Shown piece after piece: positions 49,201 to 53,027 of a stretch of 64,000 nt of DNA. Numbering within the stretch: the first letter of the stretch is position 1; each line of letters begins with the position of its first letter. Below the pieces are notes generated by a model. It saw only the letters and a list, made by a program, of their open reading frames with translations. It did not search any database and was not told where the DNA came from. The DNA lies in contig JAYKKT010000064.1 in NCBI GenBank assembly GCA_036023115.1, positions 7,882,501 through 7,946,500 of the forward strand, in the 5' to 3' direction. This stretch comes from Brasenia schreberi. Its lineage: Eukaryota; Streptophyta; Magnoliopsida; Nymphaeales; Cabombaceae. A program made the translations under genes and the position numbers.

Positions 49201-50712
49201 GGAAATTACTGAAGAAGCTAAATTTTTTTCCATTGGGAACAAAGCTCTTGCCACTCTTTTTGTTCATACTCCTGCTGGTGAGCTGCAGCGTCAAATACGA
49301 ACCTGGCTTGCAGAGAACTTCGAGTTTCTTTCTGTTACTGACGGGGATGGGATTGGTGGTTCCGGACAGCTGGAACTTCTTTCAACTGCCATTATGGATG
49401 GATGGATGGCTGGCCTTGGTACTGCACAGCGTCCTAGTACTGATGCACTAGGCCAGCTTTTGTCCGAATACACTAAACAAGTATATACATCCCAATTGCA
49501 GCACCTGAAGGTATTAAATGAAGAAATTTATTGCGGTTCCACTCTCTTGCTGTTTGTATTGGGAATTTTAACTTTTAAGGATCTTTATTACTTTGAACTT
49601 TGTGTTTGTTTTTATTGTTTTTTCCTGCTTGTCGTCATTCTTCTAGTCGTTGATTTCTACCTCATTATACAGTTGTCTAACTATTCTTGTGTCAGCAATG
49701 TCACTTTGTGCTTAATTCATGTGATGCAAAAGTTTTCTTAACTAGGTGTGCTAACAAGTTTGTGAGACATGTCCTAGAGTAGTGATTACTTTTAGTCCTT
49801 GTCAAAAGCGGGTGTATAATCTATGTAATCAAAAGCGGTTAGTGGGGAGCTAACAACTAGCCCAAATAAAGCAGTAGCTGAGATATATTTGGATAGTGGT
49901 ATGCCACCACTGAGCAATAAATAGAAGATAGAAAAGATCAACTGCTTCTAGGAACGATAAAAAAACATGTACCCGACACATTTACAAATGTGAATCCATA
50001 GAAACAACAAAATCTCTGAAACACTTAATGCTTTAATTTGTTTTAAATTAAAGCATGATTTGTTCCAAGGATAAACTGTAAGGTTCTTAATGATTTAGGA
50101 AGGAGGTAAATGAATTTTCTGTATAATCACTAAATAAAGTATGTATGTCATAGAAAAGGGGGGGAAATGAGCCAGTGAAAAAGATGTTTATGAATAGAGG
50201 AGGAAAATAAGAAGAAAAAGAAGTGGTAGAAAAAGAAAAAGGAAAAAGCGAAGAAAATTAAGTACAATGAGGAGGAAAAGAGAAAAGATGTGGCAAAAGG
50301 AGAAGAAAACAAAATATAACAATTAACAAAGAAAGGAAGAGTGTCTCCCTAGGAAAATGATAGAGGCTTGCCATTGTTGTTCACAACACAAAATGGTGAT
50401 TGTTAAATAGCATTGATGGTCTAATATAACAGACTGTGGGGATGGCAGGTAGCAGGTTGTTAGTCTTTGACATATCAGTTGATATATTGTGCTATCAATA
50501 ACTCTGCCTGTGGTTTGCCTTATTTTTCTGAATGTTCCTGAATGTTCTTGCTGCTTCCAAAGCTTGTCATCATAAAAGTCAATTTTCCTTTTTCATGATG
50601 TGTCTGGCGTCAGGATATTGCTGGTACCTTGGCAATGGAAGAGGCTGAAGATTCTGCTCAAGTGAATAAGTTACGGTCTGCTCTTGAATCTGTGGACCAC
50701 AAGAGGAGAAAG
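2284..50712 (+). CDS. KAC1: KAC/KCA-type class-14 kinesin gene, 3' end outside window, internally damaged
   Basis: Known of the family: KIN-14A/B (KAC1/KAC2, KCA1/KCA2) are cytosolic and plasma-membrane-associated plant proteins of about 1,270 residues, needed for actin-based chloroplast positioning and reported to bind CDKA;1. Seen: 16 exons join in phase for 759 codons. In order they encode an N-terminal stretch with RWNWEV, a coiled coil and class-14 neck ending KGNIKVFCR (about residue 143), a motor domain to about residue 465 with P-loop GQAGSGKT (225-232) and switch II DLAGSD (364-369), then coiled coil and the conserved tail. Two more intact tail exons follow. The start is the ATG at 2284, giving [10 protein letters not shown] like the family N-terminus. 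Odd: 48536-48993 lacks about 20 and about 40 conserved residues and contains a stop and a frame change, so a full-length product is doubtful. The last part of the family sequence lies beyond 50712 and was not found up to 64000. Confidence 0.9.
2733..5240 (-). mobile_element. Truncated Ty1/copia element in intron 1 (gag to integrase)
   Basis: The minus strand encodes, at 3205-3516, the pre-integrase finger remnant [14 protein letters not shown] and the integrase start ([15 protein letters not shown]). At 2733-3017 it encodes the integrase C-terminal part [12 protein letters not shown] and IKCIFLGY...YVTMDVTF. Gag-like sequence fills 4000-5230 and parallels the element at 52.7-56.6 kb. A primer-binding site complementary to initiator tRNA-Met (CTCTGATACCA on the + strand, 5230-5240) marks the 5' end. 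Reverse transcriptase, RNase H and the 3' LTR are missing. Several stops and frameshifts: a dead copy. Confidence 0.85.
5241..5528 (-). repeat. 5' LTR of the intron 1 copia element
   Basis: Starts TGTTGG directly after the primer-binding site and ends TTCAACA at 5528, giving the expected TG...CA ends with short inverted repeats. Length about 288 bp. No second copy was found, so the outer boundary rests on the terminal motif alone. Confidence 0.6.
5545..5949 (+). mobile_element. RTE-type LINE fragment A, left part
   Basis: Closely matches 39915-40315 of the full-length LINE, including the reverse-transcriptase start ([10 protein letters not shown] equivalent). It has many substitutions and frameshifts. 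It stops where an LTR element is inserted; the LINE resumes at 7389. The left boundary is approximate. Confidence 0.85.
6712..7065 (-). pseudogene. Open frame with FLX-like segment inside LTR element
   Basis: A 117-codon minus-strand frame contains [17 protein letters not shown] (start of MAREVEKLR at 6873), very like the coiled-coil signature [13 protein letters not shown] of plant FLX/FLX-like proteins (regulators of FLC expression). The preceding [17 protein letters not shown] and following lysine/glutamate-rich stretch fit a coiled coil but match more weakly. It could be a chance similarity over about 15 residues. Confidence 0.45.
7087..7263 (+). pseudogene. SR splicing-factor RRM fragment (RS31/RS40-like) inside LTR element
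   Basis: The + strand reads [12 protein letters not shown], then [10 protein letters not shown], a stop, [20 protein letters not shown] and [15 protein letters not shown]. It aligns along its length with the N-terminal RNA-recognition motif of plant RS-subfamily SR proteins (M-P-F-GN, ELERLFxKYGRVDRVDMK, GFAFVYxEDERDAEDAIR). One in-frame TAG sits at the usual Tyr before GRVD. It abuts the truncated right LTR and is antisense to the element. Non-functional. Confidence 0.7.
7389..8312 (+). mobile_element. RTE-type LINE fragment A, right part
   Basis: Continues the LINE after the LTR insertion, matching 40322-41225 of the full-length copy, and ends with the RTE tail (CCGACCCCATCAAGTATGGG, then AAAAGGTTTAGTTGTT). 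The aspartate-pair motif region reads FANDI, so the catalytic FADD is mutated. Many frameshifts. Confidence 0.87.
8313..8908. other. End of intron 1, no feature recognised
   Basis: AT-rich sequence with a pyrimidine-rich end before the exon 2 acceptor. No transposon similarity seen. Confidence 0.5.
8909..9032 (+). CDS. KAC1: KAC kinesin exon 2 (residues 73-114)
   Basis: Encodes [17 protein letters not shown] and [20 protein letters not shown], the coiled coil before the neck. It follows a TTCTCAG acceptor and ends after the first base of an Asp codon completed by exon 3. A 6.4-kb transposon-filled intron separates it from exon 1. Confidence 0.92.
9033..10861 (+). other. Intron 2, no gene
   Basis: GT at 9033 to AG at 10861. 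Contains an imperfect direct repeat of an ATAAATAAGAATA motif (about 9130-9190) and a short CATGTG-rich patch near 9655-9680. No transposon similarity seen. Confidence 0.7.
10862..10948 (+). CDS. KAC1: KAC kinesin exon 3 (residues 114-143)
   Basis: Encodes [14 protein letters not shown] and [14 protein letters not shown], the neck leading to the motor core. The acceptor is GCAG at 10858-10861 and the donor GT at 10949. Phase 1 enters and phase 1 leaves. The next intron is only 82 bp. Confidence 0.92.
11031..11201 (+). CDS. KAC1: KAC kinesin exon 4 (motor start)
   Basis: Encodes [17 protein letters not shown] through [11 protein letters not shown], the first beta strands of the kinesin motor. 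KGNIKVFCR just before the core marks a class-14 neck/motor junction. Ends with one base of a Gly codon before GT at 11202. Confidence 0.94.
11364..11470 (+). CDS. KAC1: KAC kinesin exon 5 (P-loop)
   Basis: Encodes [17 protein letters not shown], then [26 protein letters not shown] (residues 225-232) is a complete Walker A P-loop for ATP. Exon ends phase 0 after the Met codon, with GT at 11471. Confidence 0.95.
11471..12883 (+). other. Intron 5 with LINE micro-insertion at its end
   Basis: GT at 11471 to AG at 12883. Ordinary AT-rich intron DNA apart from the 12824-12880 insertion. Confidence 0.75.
12824..12880 (+). mobile_element. 23-bp RTE 3'-end insertion with 17-bp target-site duplication
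   Basis: The 17-base sequence TAACTTTTATTTATTGG occurs perfectly at 12824-12840 and 12864-12880. Between them, 12841-12863 reads AAAAGGCTTAGTTGTTGTT plus ATTG, the exact 3' terminus of the RTE LINEs in this window. This is the signature of an extremely 5'-truncated LINE insertion. The right copy abuts the CAG acceptor of exon 6. Confidence 0.85.
12884..13015 (+). CDS. KAC1: KAC kinesin exon 6
   Basis: Encodes [18 protein letters not shown] and a stretch ending [10 protein letters not shown] (residues 236-279), the motor segment containing the conserved E-YNE motif. The acceptor CAG at 12881-12883 lies directly after a duplicated target site made by a tiny LINE insertion. Confidence 0.94.
13144..13322 (+). 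CDS. KAC1: KAC kinesin exon 7 (switch I region)
   Basis: Encodes VRDLLLSPD through [10 protein letters not shown] (residues 280-339). The usual kinesin switch I motif NxxSSRSH is replaced by KCRVSH. The Arabidopsis KAC proteins, as remembered, also lack it, so this is a family trait and not decay. Confidence 0.92.
13323..13911 (+). other. Intron 7, no gene
   Basis: GT at 13323 to AG at 13911. Contains a CT-rich run at about 13341-13390. No transposon similarity seen. Confidence 0.7.
13912..14073 (+). CDS. KAC1: KAC kinesin exon 8 (switch II)
   Basis: Encodes [17 protein letters not shown], then [13 protein letters not shown] and [12 protein letters not shown] (residues 339-393). Switch II reads DLAGSD where most kinesins have DLAGSE. 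Ends two bases into an Ala codon; a 10.3-kb intron follows. Confidence 0.93.
14234..17133 (-). mobile_element. hAT element 1 (degenerate, one end lost)
   Basis: The left end CAATGTTG at 14234 resembles the ends of the two other hAT copies. It is followed by a perfect 10-bp hairpin (14251-14260 with 14273-14282) and clustered GTATCGTAC/GTATGATAC subterminal motifs. Minus-strand coding remnants run from a BED zinc finger (17122 downward) to the dimerisation region around 15060-15200 ([29 protein letters not shown]). The right end is missing where a copia LTR piece joins at about 17134. An AT microsatellite sits at about 15657-15693. Confidence 0.82.
16373..17122 (-). pseudogene. hAT transposase N-terminal part with BED finger
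   Basis: A 249-codon frame starts [13 protein letters not shown]. It has a BED finger: the cysteine pair CMFC, then [12 protein letters not shown] with the histidine. A basic RRRREKEK stretch and a region like the start of DUF659 ([14 protein letters not shown]) follow. The rest of the transposase continues downstream in broken frames to about 14.9 kb. Transposases of this type cut and paste hAT elements in the nucleus. The copy is not functional. Confidence 0.8.
17134..19060 (-). mobile_element. Ty1/copia remnant in intron 8 (RT and RNase H)
   Basis: Begins with a truncated 3' LTR piece ending GCAAACA at 17231, followed by a polypurine tract (on the minus strand). Minus-strand reading gives RNase H remnants (17.3-17.8 kb), LLYVDDMI near 18260 (the YVDD catalytic site), and [20 protein letters not shown] with [15 protein letters not shown] near 18600-18720. 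Riddled with stops. The right limit is approximate. Confidence 0.8.
19061..19951. other. Intron 8 middle part, no feature recognised
   Basis: Only a 20-bp direct duplication around 19048-19090 (AATGATCTTACTGTTAGAAA twice) was noted. The rest is unassigned AT-rich intron sequence up to the hAT target duplication at 19952. Confidence 0.5.
19960..23277 (-). mobile_element. hAT element 2, complete with TIRs and 8-bp TSD
   Basis: Both ends are visible: CAGTGTTG at 19960 and AACACTG ending at 23277, inverted copies of each other. The 8-bp flanks are GCCAGTGG (19952-19959) and GCCGGTGG (23278-23285), a target duplication with one mismatch, as expected for hAT. Both ends carry dense CGTATCG/GATACGG subterminal motifs. 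Length 3,318 bp. The minus strand encodes a decayed transposase. Confidence 0.93.
20276..22749 (-). pseudogene. hAT transposase, decayed (element 2)
   Basis: Minus strand, in order: BED finger (22525-22749, [21 protein letters not shown]), a serine/arginine-rich linker and DUF659 (21994-22467, [18 protein letters not shown]), the DDE core ([51 protein letters not shown]), then YYLNPSLRY and a dimerisation region ([27 protein letters not shown]). An 82-bp GT-AG intron fits at 20838-20919. Defects: stops after GIKW and ESI, TAG after VQQYC, a 1-bp deletion near 21420, TAG at 21161-21163 and TAA at 20722-20724. The end of the frame is approximate. The acidic tail is [22 protein letters not shown]. 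Confidence 0.88.
23278..24402 (+). other. End of intron 8
   Basis: AT-rich intron sequence from the hAT target duplication to the AG at 24402. A short tandem theme (ACTCTATCATCAATAAAT and variants ending ATAACTCCTA) recurs at about 23900-24030. No gene. Confidence 0.55.
24403..24494 (+). CDS. KAC1: KAC kinesin exon 9
   Basis: Encodes [13 protein letters not shown] and [17 protein letters not shown] (residues 393-424), the conserved motor helix before the final beta strand. It lies between introns of 10.3 and 19.6 kb yet keeps correct phase on both sides (2 in, 1 out). Confidence 0.93.
24495..25313 (+). other. Start of intron 9, no recognised gene
   Basis: Begins with the exon 9 donor GT. 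A frame at 24728-24931 matches nothing I recognise and is probably spurious. Confidence 0.5.
25314..25697 (-). mobile_element. Two RTE LINE 3' ends, adjacent
   Basis: Two copies of the LINE 3' end in reverse orientation: ACAACAACTAAGCCTTTTCC at about 25314 and again at about 25411. The second extends about 290 bp into the reverse-transcriptase C-terminal region, parallel to 40940-41230 in reverse. The first is about 80 bp. Both are 5'-truncated, as usual for LINEs. One probably inserted in the (AAC)n tail of the other. Confidence 0.85.
25698..26868 (+). mobile_element. Ty1/copia fragment on + strand (gag to integrase)
   Basis: Encodes an [19 protein letters not shown] stretch, a zinc knuckle [15 protein letters not shown] (about 25838-25885), a protease [11 protein letters not shown] (about 26152-26185), and a pre-integrase finger [13 protein letters not shown] with [14 protein letters not shown] (26530-26660). 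Integrase begins LMHSDVWGL and breaks off near 26868 at the hAT copy. The left end abuts an RTE element. Two main frames with stops between them. Confidence 0.87.
26172..26672 (+). pseudogene. Copia pol fragment: protease end to pre-integrase finger
   Basis: A 166-codon open frame starting just after the protease catalytic DSGATDHM. It contains [36 protein letters not shown], and the HxxxxH...CxxC finger HSRLGHL...CDVC of the GAG-pre-integrase domain. It ends at a TAA where intact relatives continue. Part of a dead retroelement. Confidence 0.85.
26869..27745 (-). mobile_element. Internally deleted derivative of hAT element 1
   Basis: Matches element 1 around 15135-15480 (dimerisation region and intron-like AT sequence) and then jumps directly to its BED-finger end (about 17000-17130) at about 27183. 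The N-terminal coding part reads [17 protein letters not shown]. It keeps a right end with clustered GTATCATATGATACGG motifs (27610-27740), which element 1 has lost. Boundaries approximate. Confidence 0.8.
27746..28330 (+). repeat. Unclassified dispersed repeat, copy 1 (purine-rich core)
   Basis: Resembles 49972-50450: a shared start (ACACAT..., then ATAAACAACAAAATCT), a long A/G-rich core (about 27935-28120) and a shared right part (GCTTGCCA, then CATTGTTG). Codes for nothing convincing. The lysine-rich frame over the core is a composition artefact. Confidence 0.55.
28486..28578 (+). pseudogene. Foreign-looking terminal exon inside intron 9
   Basis: A pyrimidine-rich acceptor (TTTTTTCTTCTGATCCAG ending 28485) is followed by 30 codons and [23 protein letters not shown], then [10 protein letters not shown]. 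The look is that of a C-terminal exon of a host gene. It does not match the kinesin, whose sequence continues at 44127. I do not recognise the parent protein, and no upstream exon was found. Confidence 0.4.
28579..29304. other. Intron 9, unassigned, with 28-bp tandem duplication
   Basis: No gene recognised. A 28-bp unit (TGTACATACTACTGAAATCT plus AATGTAGT) occurs twice in tandem at about 29082-29137. Confidence 0.6.
29305..29343 (+). mobile_element. Short RTE LINE 3'-end fragment
   Basis: Reads GTAGCCGACCCCATCTAGTA, then TGGGAAAAGGCTTAGTTGTT, the conserved last 40 bases of the RTE family, on the + strand. Confidence 0.85.
29434..29893. repeat. 230-bp direct tandem duplication
   Basis: 29434-29663 is repeated as 29664-29893 with only a few substitutions (for example GGTGCTC/GGTGCCC and CAGGATT/CAGGTTT). 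No flanking transposon motif. Confidence 0.93.
29894..30549. other. Intron 9, unassigned
   Basis: A minus-strand frame of 109 codons (29845-30174) reads [20 protein letters not shown], with [10 protein letters not shown] further on. It resembles nothing I know, though its composition is more protein-like than most frames here. No other feature. Confidence 0.4.
30550..30768 (-). mobile_element. Internally deleted RTE LINE keeping both ends
   Basis: The first about 90 bases are the LINE 3' end in reverse (ACAACAACTAAGCCTTTTCC onward). From about 30640 to 30762 the sequence is the reverse of the LINE 5' end, parallel to 61712-61840 (AAAGTTTTACGTTGACTGTC, CTTGGGACCGGC). Some 3 kb between is missing. 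Confidence 0.8.
30769..31929 (+). mobile_element. Ty1/copia RT-RNase H fragment on + strand
   Basis: Encodes [30 protein letters not shown] (catalytic YVDD near 30957) and [16 protein letters not shown] broken RNase H region ends with TKALNKN and a polypurine tract (CAACTTGAGGAG at about 31919-31929). Multiple stops. The upstream part is absent. Confidence 0.85.
31930..32330 (+). repeat. 3' LTR of the + strand copia fragment
   Basis: Starts TGTTAAGAGATAG directly after the polypurine tract. It shares a GTTTTTAAAGGTAGCTTTAAATA block and a GAGAAAGAAAGAG block with the LTR at 56590-56886, showing the two belong to one lineage. The right limit is uncertain. Confidence 0.65.
32347..32399 (-). mobile_element. 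Relic of copia primer-binding site and LTR edge
   Basis: CTCTGATACCA at 32347-32357 is a tRNA-Met primer-binding site on the minus strand, immediately followed by TGTTGAAAAATAGG, an LTR end. The rest is replaced by hAT element 3, starting at 32408. Confidence 0.6.
32714..34716 (-). pseudogene. hAT transposase C-terminal region, duplicated (element 3)
   Basis: Two copies of the C-terminal half ([19 protein letters not shown], an intron, then the dimerisation region) lie at 33265-33606 and 34360-34716. The acidic tail (32714-32938, [20 protein letters not shown]) occurs once. Both copies carry the TAG at the conserved Trp site (33616-33618; 34726-34728) and the TAA at the conserved Glu site (33177-33179; 34287-34289) also seen in element 2. 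Confidence 0.85.
34726..36331 (-). pseudogene. hAT transposase N-terminal to core (element 3)
   Basis: Minus strand: BED finger (36038-36331, [21 protein letters not shown]), linker and DUF659 (35548-36030, [17 protein letters not shown]), and a long open core (34726-35547, 273 codons) with [35 protein letters not shown] and [19 protein letters not shown]. Breaks: a 10-bp deletion between the first two frames relative to element 2, a stop after CSTLR, and TAG at 34726-34728. The CAA/CAG codons here at two sites that are stops in element 2 show independent decay. Confidence 0.87.
36794..36900 (-). repeat. LTR fragment, same family as the intron 1 capture element
   Basis: Matches 6093-6199 and 7283-7388 (AAAATGTCCTTAGTACTA, then TTCTTCAACA at the end). 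A GTGGAATAGTCAATAT motif is repeated at about 36719 and 36777 just before it. No adjoining polypurine tract, so a truncated or solo LTR. Confidence 0.7.
36902..38041 (-). mobile_element. Ty1/copia element E, integrase part
   Basis: Minus strand: 37815-38030 contains [14 protein letters not shown] (pre-integrase finger), then [10 protein letters not shown] and [16 protein letters not shown] (integrase start). 37227-37574 contains [31 protein letters not shown] and ECGFLGYG (integrase C-terminal side). The element is split by the full-length LINE and resumes at 41238. Confidence 0.87.
38480..39248 (+). pseudogene. RTE endonuclease domain (frameshifted)
   Basis: First frame: [39 protein letters not shown]. 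Second frame from about 38690: [58 protein letters not shown] and [19 protein letters not shown] and the final QHRPLVMD are catalytic-region motifs of LINE endonucleases, which nick target DNA to prime reverse transcription. A frameshift near 38690 separates the two frames. Confidence 0.88.
39469..41204 (+). pseudogene. RTE reverse transcriptase and C-terminal region (frameshifted)
   Basis: 39469-39924: linker and reverse-transcriptase start ([20 protein letters not shown]). 40173-40472: [34 protein letters not shown]. The catalytic FADD ([11 protein letters not shown], about 40450) lies in a different frame. 40857-41204: [29 protein letters not shown] and [12 protein letters not shown], the usual RTE C-terminal region. 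At least four frame breaks and a TAA or TAG in places. Confidence 0.88.
41251..42060 (-). mobile_element. Ty1/copia element E, protease-gag part
   Basis: Continues element E beyond the LINE. Minus strand 41626-41922 has a zinc knuckle-like [18 protein letters not shown] whose second cysteine is Tyr, then a proline-rich linker. 41260-41600 parallels 63100-63450 (gag-pre-integrase to protease). The left-over gag extends to about 42060. No LTR found on this side. Confidence 0.78.
42061..44126 (+). other. End of intron 9
   Basis: Holds a 45-bp imperfect tandem duplication (43533-43577 and 43578-43622). A repeated GGGCAAAACTGTTGA.CATATAG motif with GCAAAATTTTGCCCTTTGG follows both times (about 43205-43260 and 43326-43386). 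No gene recognised before the exon 10 acceptor. Confidence 0.6.
44127..44278 (+). CDS. KAC1: KAC kinesin exon 10 (motor end)
   Basis: Encodes [20 protein letters not shown] through [13 protein letters not shown] (residues 424-474), the end of the motor domain. It completes the Gly codon left by exon 9 across a 19.6-kb intron. GT donor at 44279. Confidence 0.93.
44378..44551 (+). CDS. KAC1: KAC kinesin exon 11 (coiled coil)
   Basis: Encodes [19 protein letters not shown] through [16 protein letters not shown] (residues 475-532), a predicted coiled coil closely matching homologues. Phase 0 on both sides. Confidence 0.93.
44672..44818 (+). CDS. KAC1: KAC kinesin exon 12 (coiled coil)
   Basis: Encodes [20 protein letters not shown] and [17 protein letters not shown] (residues 533-581). 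Heptad-rich, phase 0 on both sides, with CAG acceptor and CAG/GT donor. Confidence 0.92.
44819..45780 (+). other. Intron 12, no feature recognised
   Basis: GT at 44819 to AG at 45780. Plain AT-rich intron sequence. Confidence 0.75.
45781..45969 (+). CDS. KAC1: KAC kinesin exon 13
   Basis: Encodes [15 protein letters not shown] through [16 protein letters not shown] (residues 582-644). The KLEEELxKRDxLIE block joins directly to [15 protein letters not shown] of the next exon, as in the family. Confidence 0.92.
45970..47860 (+). other. Intron 13 with microsatellite and hAT-like motifs
   Basis: GT at 45970 to AG at 47860. A (CATA)n/(TA)n run occupies about 46270-46318. Isolated GATACTATATGATAC (about 46441) and GGATACAGTACCGCATGATA (about 47342) resemble the hAT subterminal motifs of this window and may bound an old deleted copy; no terminal repeats identified. 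Confidence 0.5.
47861..47932 (+). CDS. KAC1: KAC kinesin exon 14
   Basis: Encodes [19 protein letters not shown] and GGAAK (residues 645-668). Phase 0 on both sides. Preceded by a 1.9-kb intron. Confidence 0.92.
48150..48205 (+). CDS. KAC1: KAC kinesin exon 15
   Basis: Short exon encoding [19 protein letters not shown] (residues 669-687), in the poorly conserved linker before the tail. Supported by TTTTTACAG acceptor, GGGTAAAT donor and phase agreement with exon 16 (2+1). Confidence 0.82.
48319..48535 (+). CDS. KAC1: KAC kinesin exon 16 (tail)
   Basis: Encodes [13 protein letters not shown], then [20 protein letters not shown] and TAALMDFDP to [10 protein letters not shown] (residues 687-759). 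These are strongly conserved tail motifs. Last exon of the uninterrupted run; without splicing, the frame reads 11 bases past the donor and then meets TAG. Confidence 0.93.
48789..48920 (+). pseudogene. KAC1: KAC kinesin exon 17 remnant, part 1
   Basis: Reading from about 48789 gives [18 protein letters not shown], then [18 protein letters not shown], an almost exact family match. The conserved block that normally links it to exon 16 (AAVIKAG...EILAEIRDS in homologues) was not found in 48536-48788. The nearest acceptor (AAACAG ending 48786) gives the wrong phase after exon 16. The frame runs into TAA at 48921. Best read as a partial exon with lost 5' and 3' parts. Confidence 0.75.
48925..48993 (+). 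pseudogene. KAC1: KAC kinesin exon 17 remnant, part 2
   Basis: Encodes [20 protein letters not shown] and IDQ before a GT at 48994, matching the family block FKVNIKAERRNKL...RMRGLEQ. It lies four bases after the ARSPELRI reading and one base out of frame. About 40 residues (the serine/arginine-rich SRGSSPGRSP stretch) usually separate the two blocks. A deletion, or an unrecognised splice arrangement, is implied. Confidence 0.72.
49163..49510 (+). CDS. KAC1: KAC kinesin tail exon 18
   Basis: Phase-0 exon of 116 codons: [68 protein letters not shown] and [17 protein letters not shown]. All are hallmark tail motifs of the family. No stop or frameshift. Confidence 0.93.
49511..50613 (+). other. 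Intron after exon 18
   Basis: GT at 49511 to AG at 50613. The right half contains the second copy of the unclassified purine-rich repeat; the rest is plain intron sequence. Confidence 0.75.
49972..50450 (+). repeat. Unclassified dispersed repeat, copy 2 (purine-rich core)
   Basis: Parallels 27746-28330: shared left motif (ACACATTTACAAATGTGAAT and AAACAACAAAATCT), A/G-rich core (about 50150-50345) and right motif (GGCTTGCCATTGTTG). The two copies differ by many substitutions and indels. No terminal repeats or coding capacity seen. Confidence 0.55.
50614..50712 (+). CDS. KAC1: KAC kinesin tail exon 19 (last found)
   Basis: Encodes [19 protein letters not shown] and [14 protein letters not shown], phase 0, between CAG at 50611-50613 and GT at 50713. 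The following exon of the family (starting near ILQQMRSD) is not seen in the remaining 13 kb. Confidence 0.92.
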
Positions 50713-52688
50713 GTATTCTTTTTTCTGTGACTTGGTGAAGTTGTTTCTCCTTTCATTTGCCTGTTCTGTCAGTTCATTCAATGATTGTGTTCTTCTGACC
50801 CTTAAGCTCATAGGTCAATGAATTATTTTCGGTTGCTTATCATTTTCCTGGTATTGCCAGATTTCTTCATTTTTTAGATGAAATCATTGGTGAAGGAACT
50901 TGCACAGAAATTTGTTTACTGGTGCACCTTGAGCAGTTATGTGCATCTACAGTTCTAACTGTACCTCTTAGTGCTTTATGGGGAAAAGTCGTAGTTGACT
51001 ATCCCATATAGTTGTTGTGCTTCTTGTTATCTGCTTTGACTGTTCTATGTGTTTTGTGATTAAAATGATCTATATTATATCCTCAAACTGTCAACCTAAC
51101 CACTACATGGCAATAACTAATATTATATTTGTCAAAAGTAAATCTGAACTTGTCCATTTTGTAGTTCAGCACTTGTATAGAAGTACCAAATTAATAGAAA
51201 ATTTCCTCTTCGTGTACCAATTGTTGAGTTGGAAATTACATAGATCCTTCAATTGCTGGTGTCTCACATAAGAGCAGTAGGTTGGGATGTATCTTTGGGC
51301 ATGGTCAAGGCTAGGCTGGATGCCTTAGGTAGGTTAGACCCCCCATATTGCTGATGCCCAATTATCTAGGCCTAGATATGTTAGGATGAGTTTCAGTTGC
51401 CATTGCAATCCTTAATAAGAGACACCTCAATTACCTAAGTTTCAACCAGTGCAAACATTATTGCCTAGGACAGATGGGAACTTGATCTAAATATTAGGCG
51501 ATCTGGGAACCGTGTTTTCTAAAAGTGCATGTAGATAACAAAATGAGCATGAGTCAAGTGATTCAAGATTAATTGCAATCACTCTAGACTAATTCCTTTT
51601 GATTCTTGAGTATGTAGTGGAAGATATCAATGAGAAAGAAAGGATTGAAATATATTCTGGATGTGTTATGTGCCAGGCTTGCTATTTCTGTTCAACTATT
51701 CCCTTCTAGAAGGTTCTCTCATTGCATTAGCAATAAAGCTTTTTCCATTGATCACATGGCTTACAACATTATTAAGCACCATATTGAAGAACAAGGTCTG
51801 AGATGAATGGAAGAAGAGTTCTCTTGGTACCATGTAGAAAACTAAATGAGGCATCCAAAATCGTAGTAACAATAAAGATATCAAGTGGATGACTCATATC
51901 ATGAAACATTATAAAGAGAAACAGAAAGGTGGTTGAGCCTAGTGATGTTAGAATCATCGATATAATGCTGGGCATGTGTTAGAGGATATGTAGTTGTCTA
52001 TGACAGACTAAGGATGTTGAAGCGGTTGAATGACAAACCAGGAGAAACTAGACTTGTAATGAAACCATGAGGGTAAAAGTCAGTGTGAGTCCAGTCCATG
52101 GCAAAATGAGGCTATGCTTAAGTTAGTCCAAACATCTAGAGAAACCAACCAAATGGAGCAATCTTAAATGCTGCGAGAAGCTTAATGTCAAGCACTTTAA
52201 AAGAGATCGGGGACCTAGGCAGACCTTAAAAGTGTTGGAAGTCATAAATCATATCTTACCTTTTTTAAGTTAAATGTGGGTATGGAAATCAAATAGATTT
52301 CAAATATGACGTGAGAGATTTGATGTTGACCACTAAAACGACACTGATAAAGGCCTAGAAAAGCATAGGGATAAAATCATAGAGTATGATCTTACTTTTT
52401 CTTAGTGAAGTGTGGTGTCACCCAATATAAATTACAAAGACAACAGAGAAGCTATGTAGCTGATCCCACCAAGTATGGGAAAAGGGTAGGTGTGCAAAGG
52501 TTTCCTCTGCATCATGATGGTAAGGAGTGGAATCTCCTGCTGTTTTCTCATAGATGCATAGTAGAGTTTGGCATGGCTGTAACAAGGTCAAACTAGCCTG
52601 AATCGGCCCGTCCGAGTTTTTAATTTTATGCAGACGAGTTCAATGGGGCAACTAGATATGTGGAGTTCTGCCCGAATTGGCTGGTTCA
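50713..52688 (+). other. Start of the last intron seen, no gene
   Basis: From the exon 19 donor. Contains a short RTE 3'-end relic at about 52459-52490 (CTGATCCCACCAAGTATGGG, then AAAAGG). Frames in 51.0-52.0 kb match nothing I recognise. Confidence 0.55.
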
Positions 52689-53027
52689 TGTTGATTTCAC
52701 CCTCCAAAATATATTTTATTCATCAGAAAACAGAAGAATATAAGAGGGAATGAAGAAGGGTGCAGGTCAGCGCCCCTTGGCTGCTGCCCACGTTTTTTCA
52801 CACTCCACTAACCCTAATGACAACATTTTAAATACTACTAATCTAACTTGAAAGACTAAAATGCCCCTAATTAGTAACTAATAGGATTCGAGTCCCAATG
52901 GATCAGAATTTGATCCATTGGGATCCAAACCGTACATAACACACACTAATTACATAGAATTGAACATAAAGACACTACACGACACACCCTAGACTCTAAA
53001 CATTCTGTCAACTTGCTCTTCACAACA
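52689..53027 (-). repeat. 3' LTR of copia element 1
   Basis: Runs from TGTTGATTTCACC to CACAACA, next to a polypurine tract on the minus strand (53028-53042). Closely related along its length to 63509-63836 (for example CAATGGAT..., GATCCATTGGGAT), which confirms both ends. Confidence 0.82.

Noticed and set aside
51017..51975. Frames of 62-84 codons in the last intron
   Set aside because: No similarity to any protein family I recognise; codon composition like the flanking intron.
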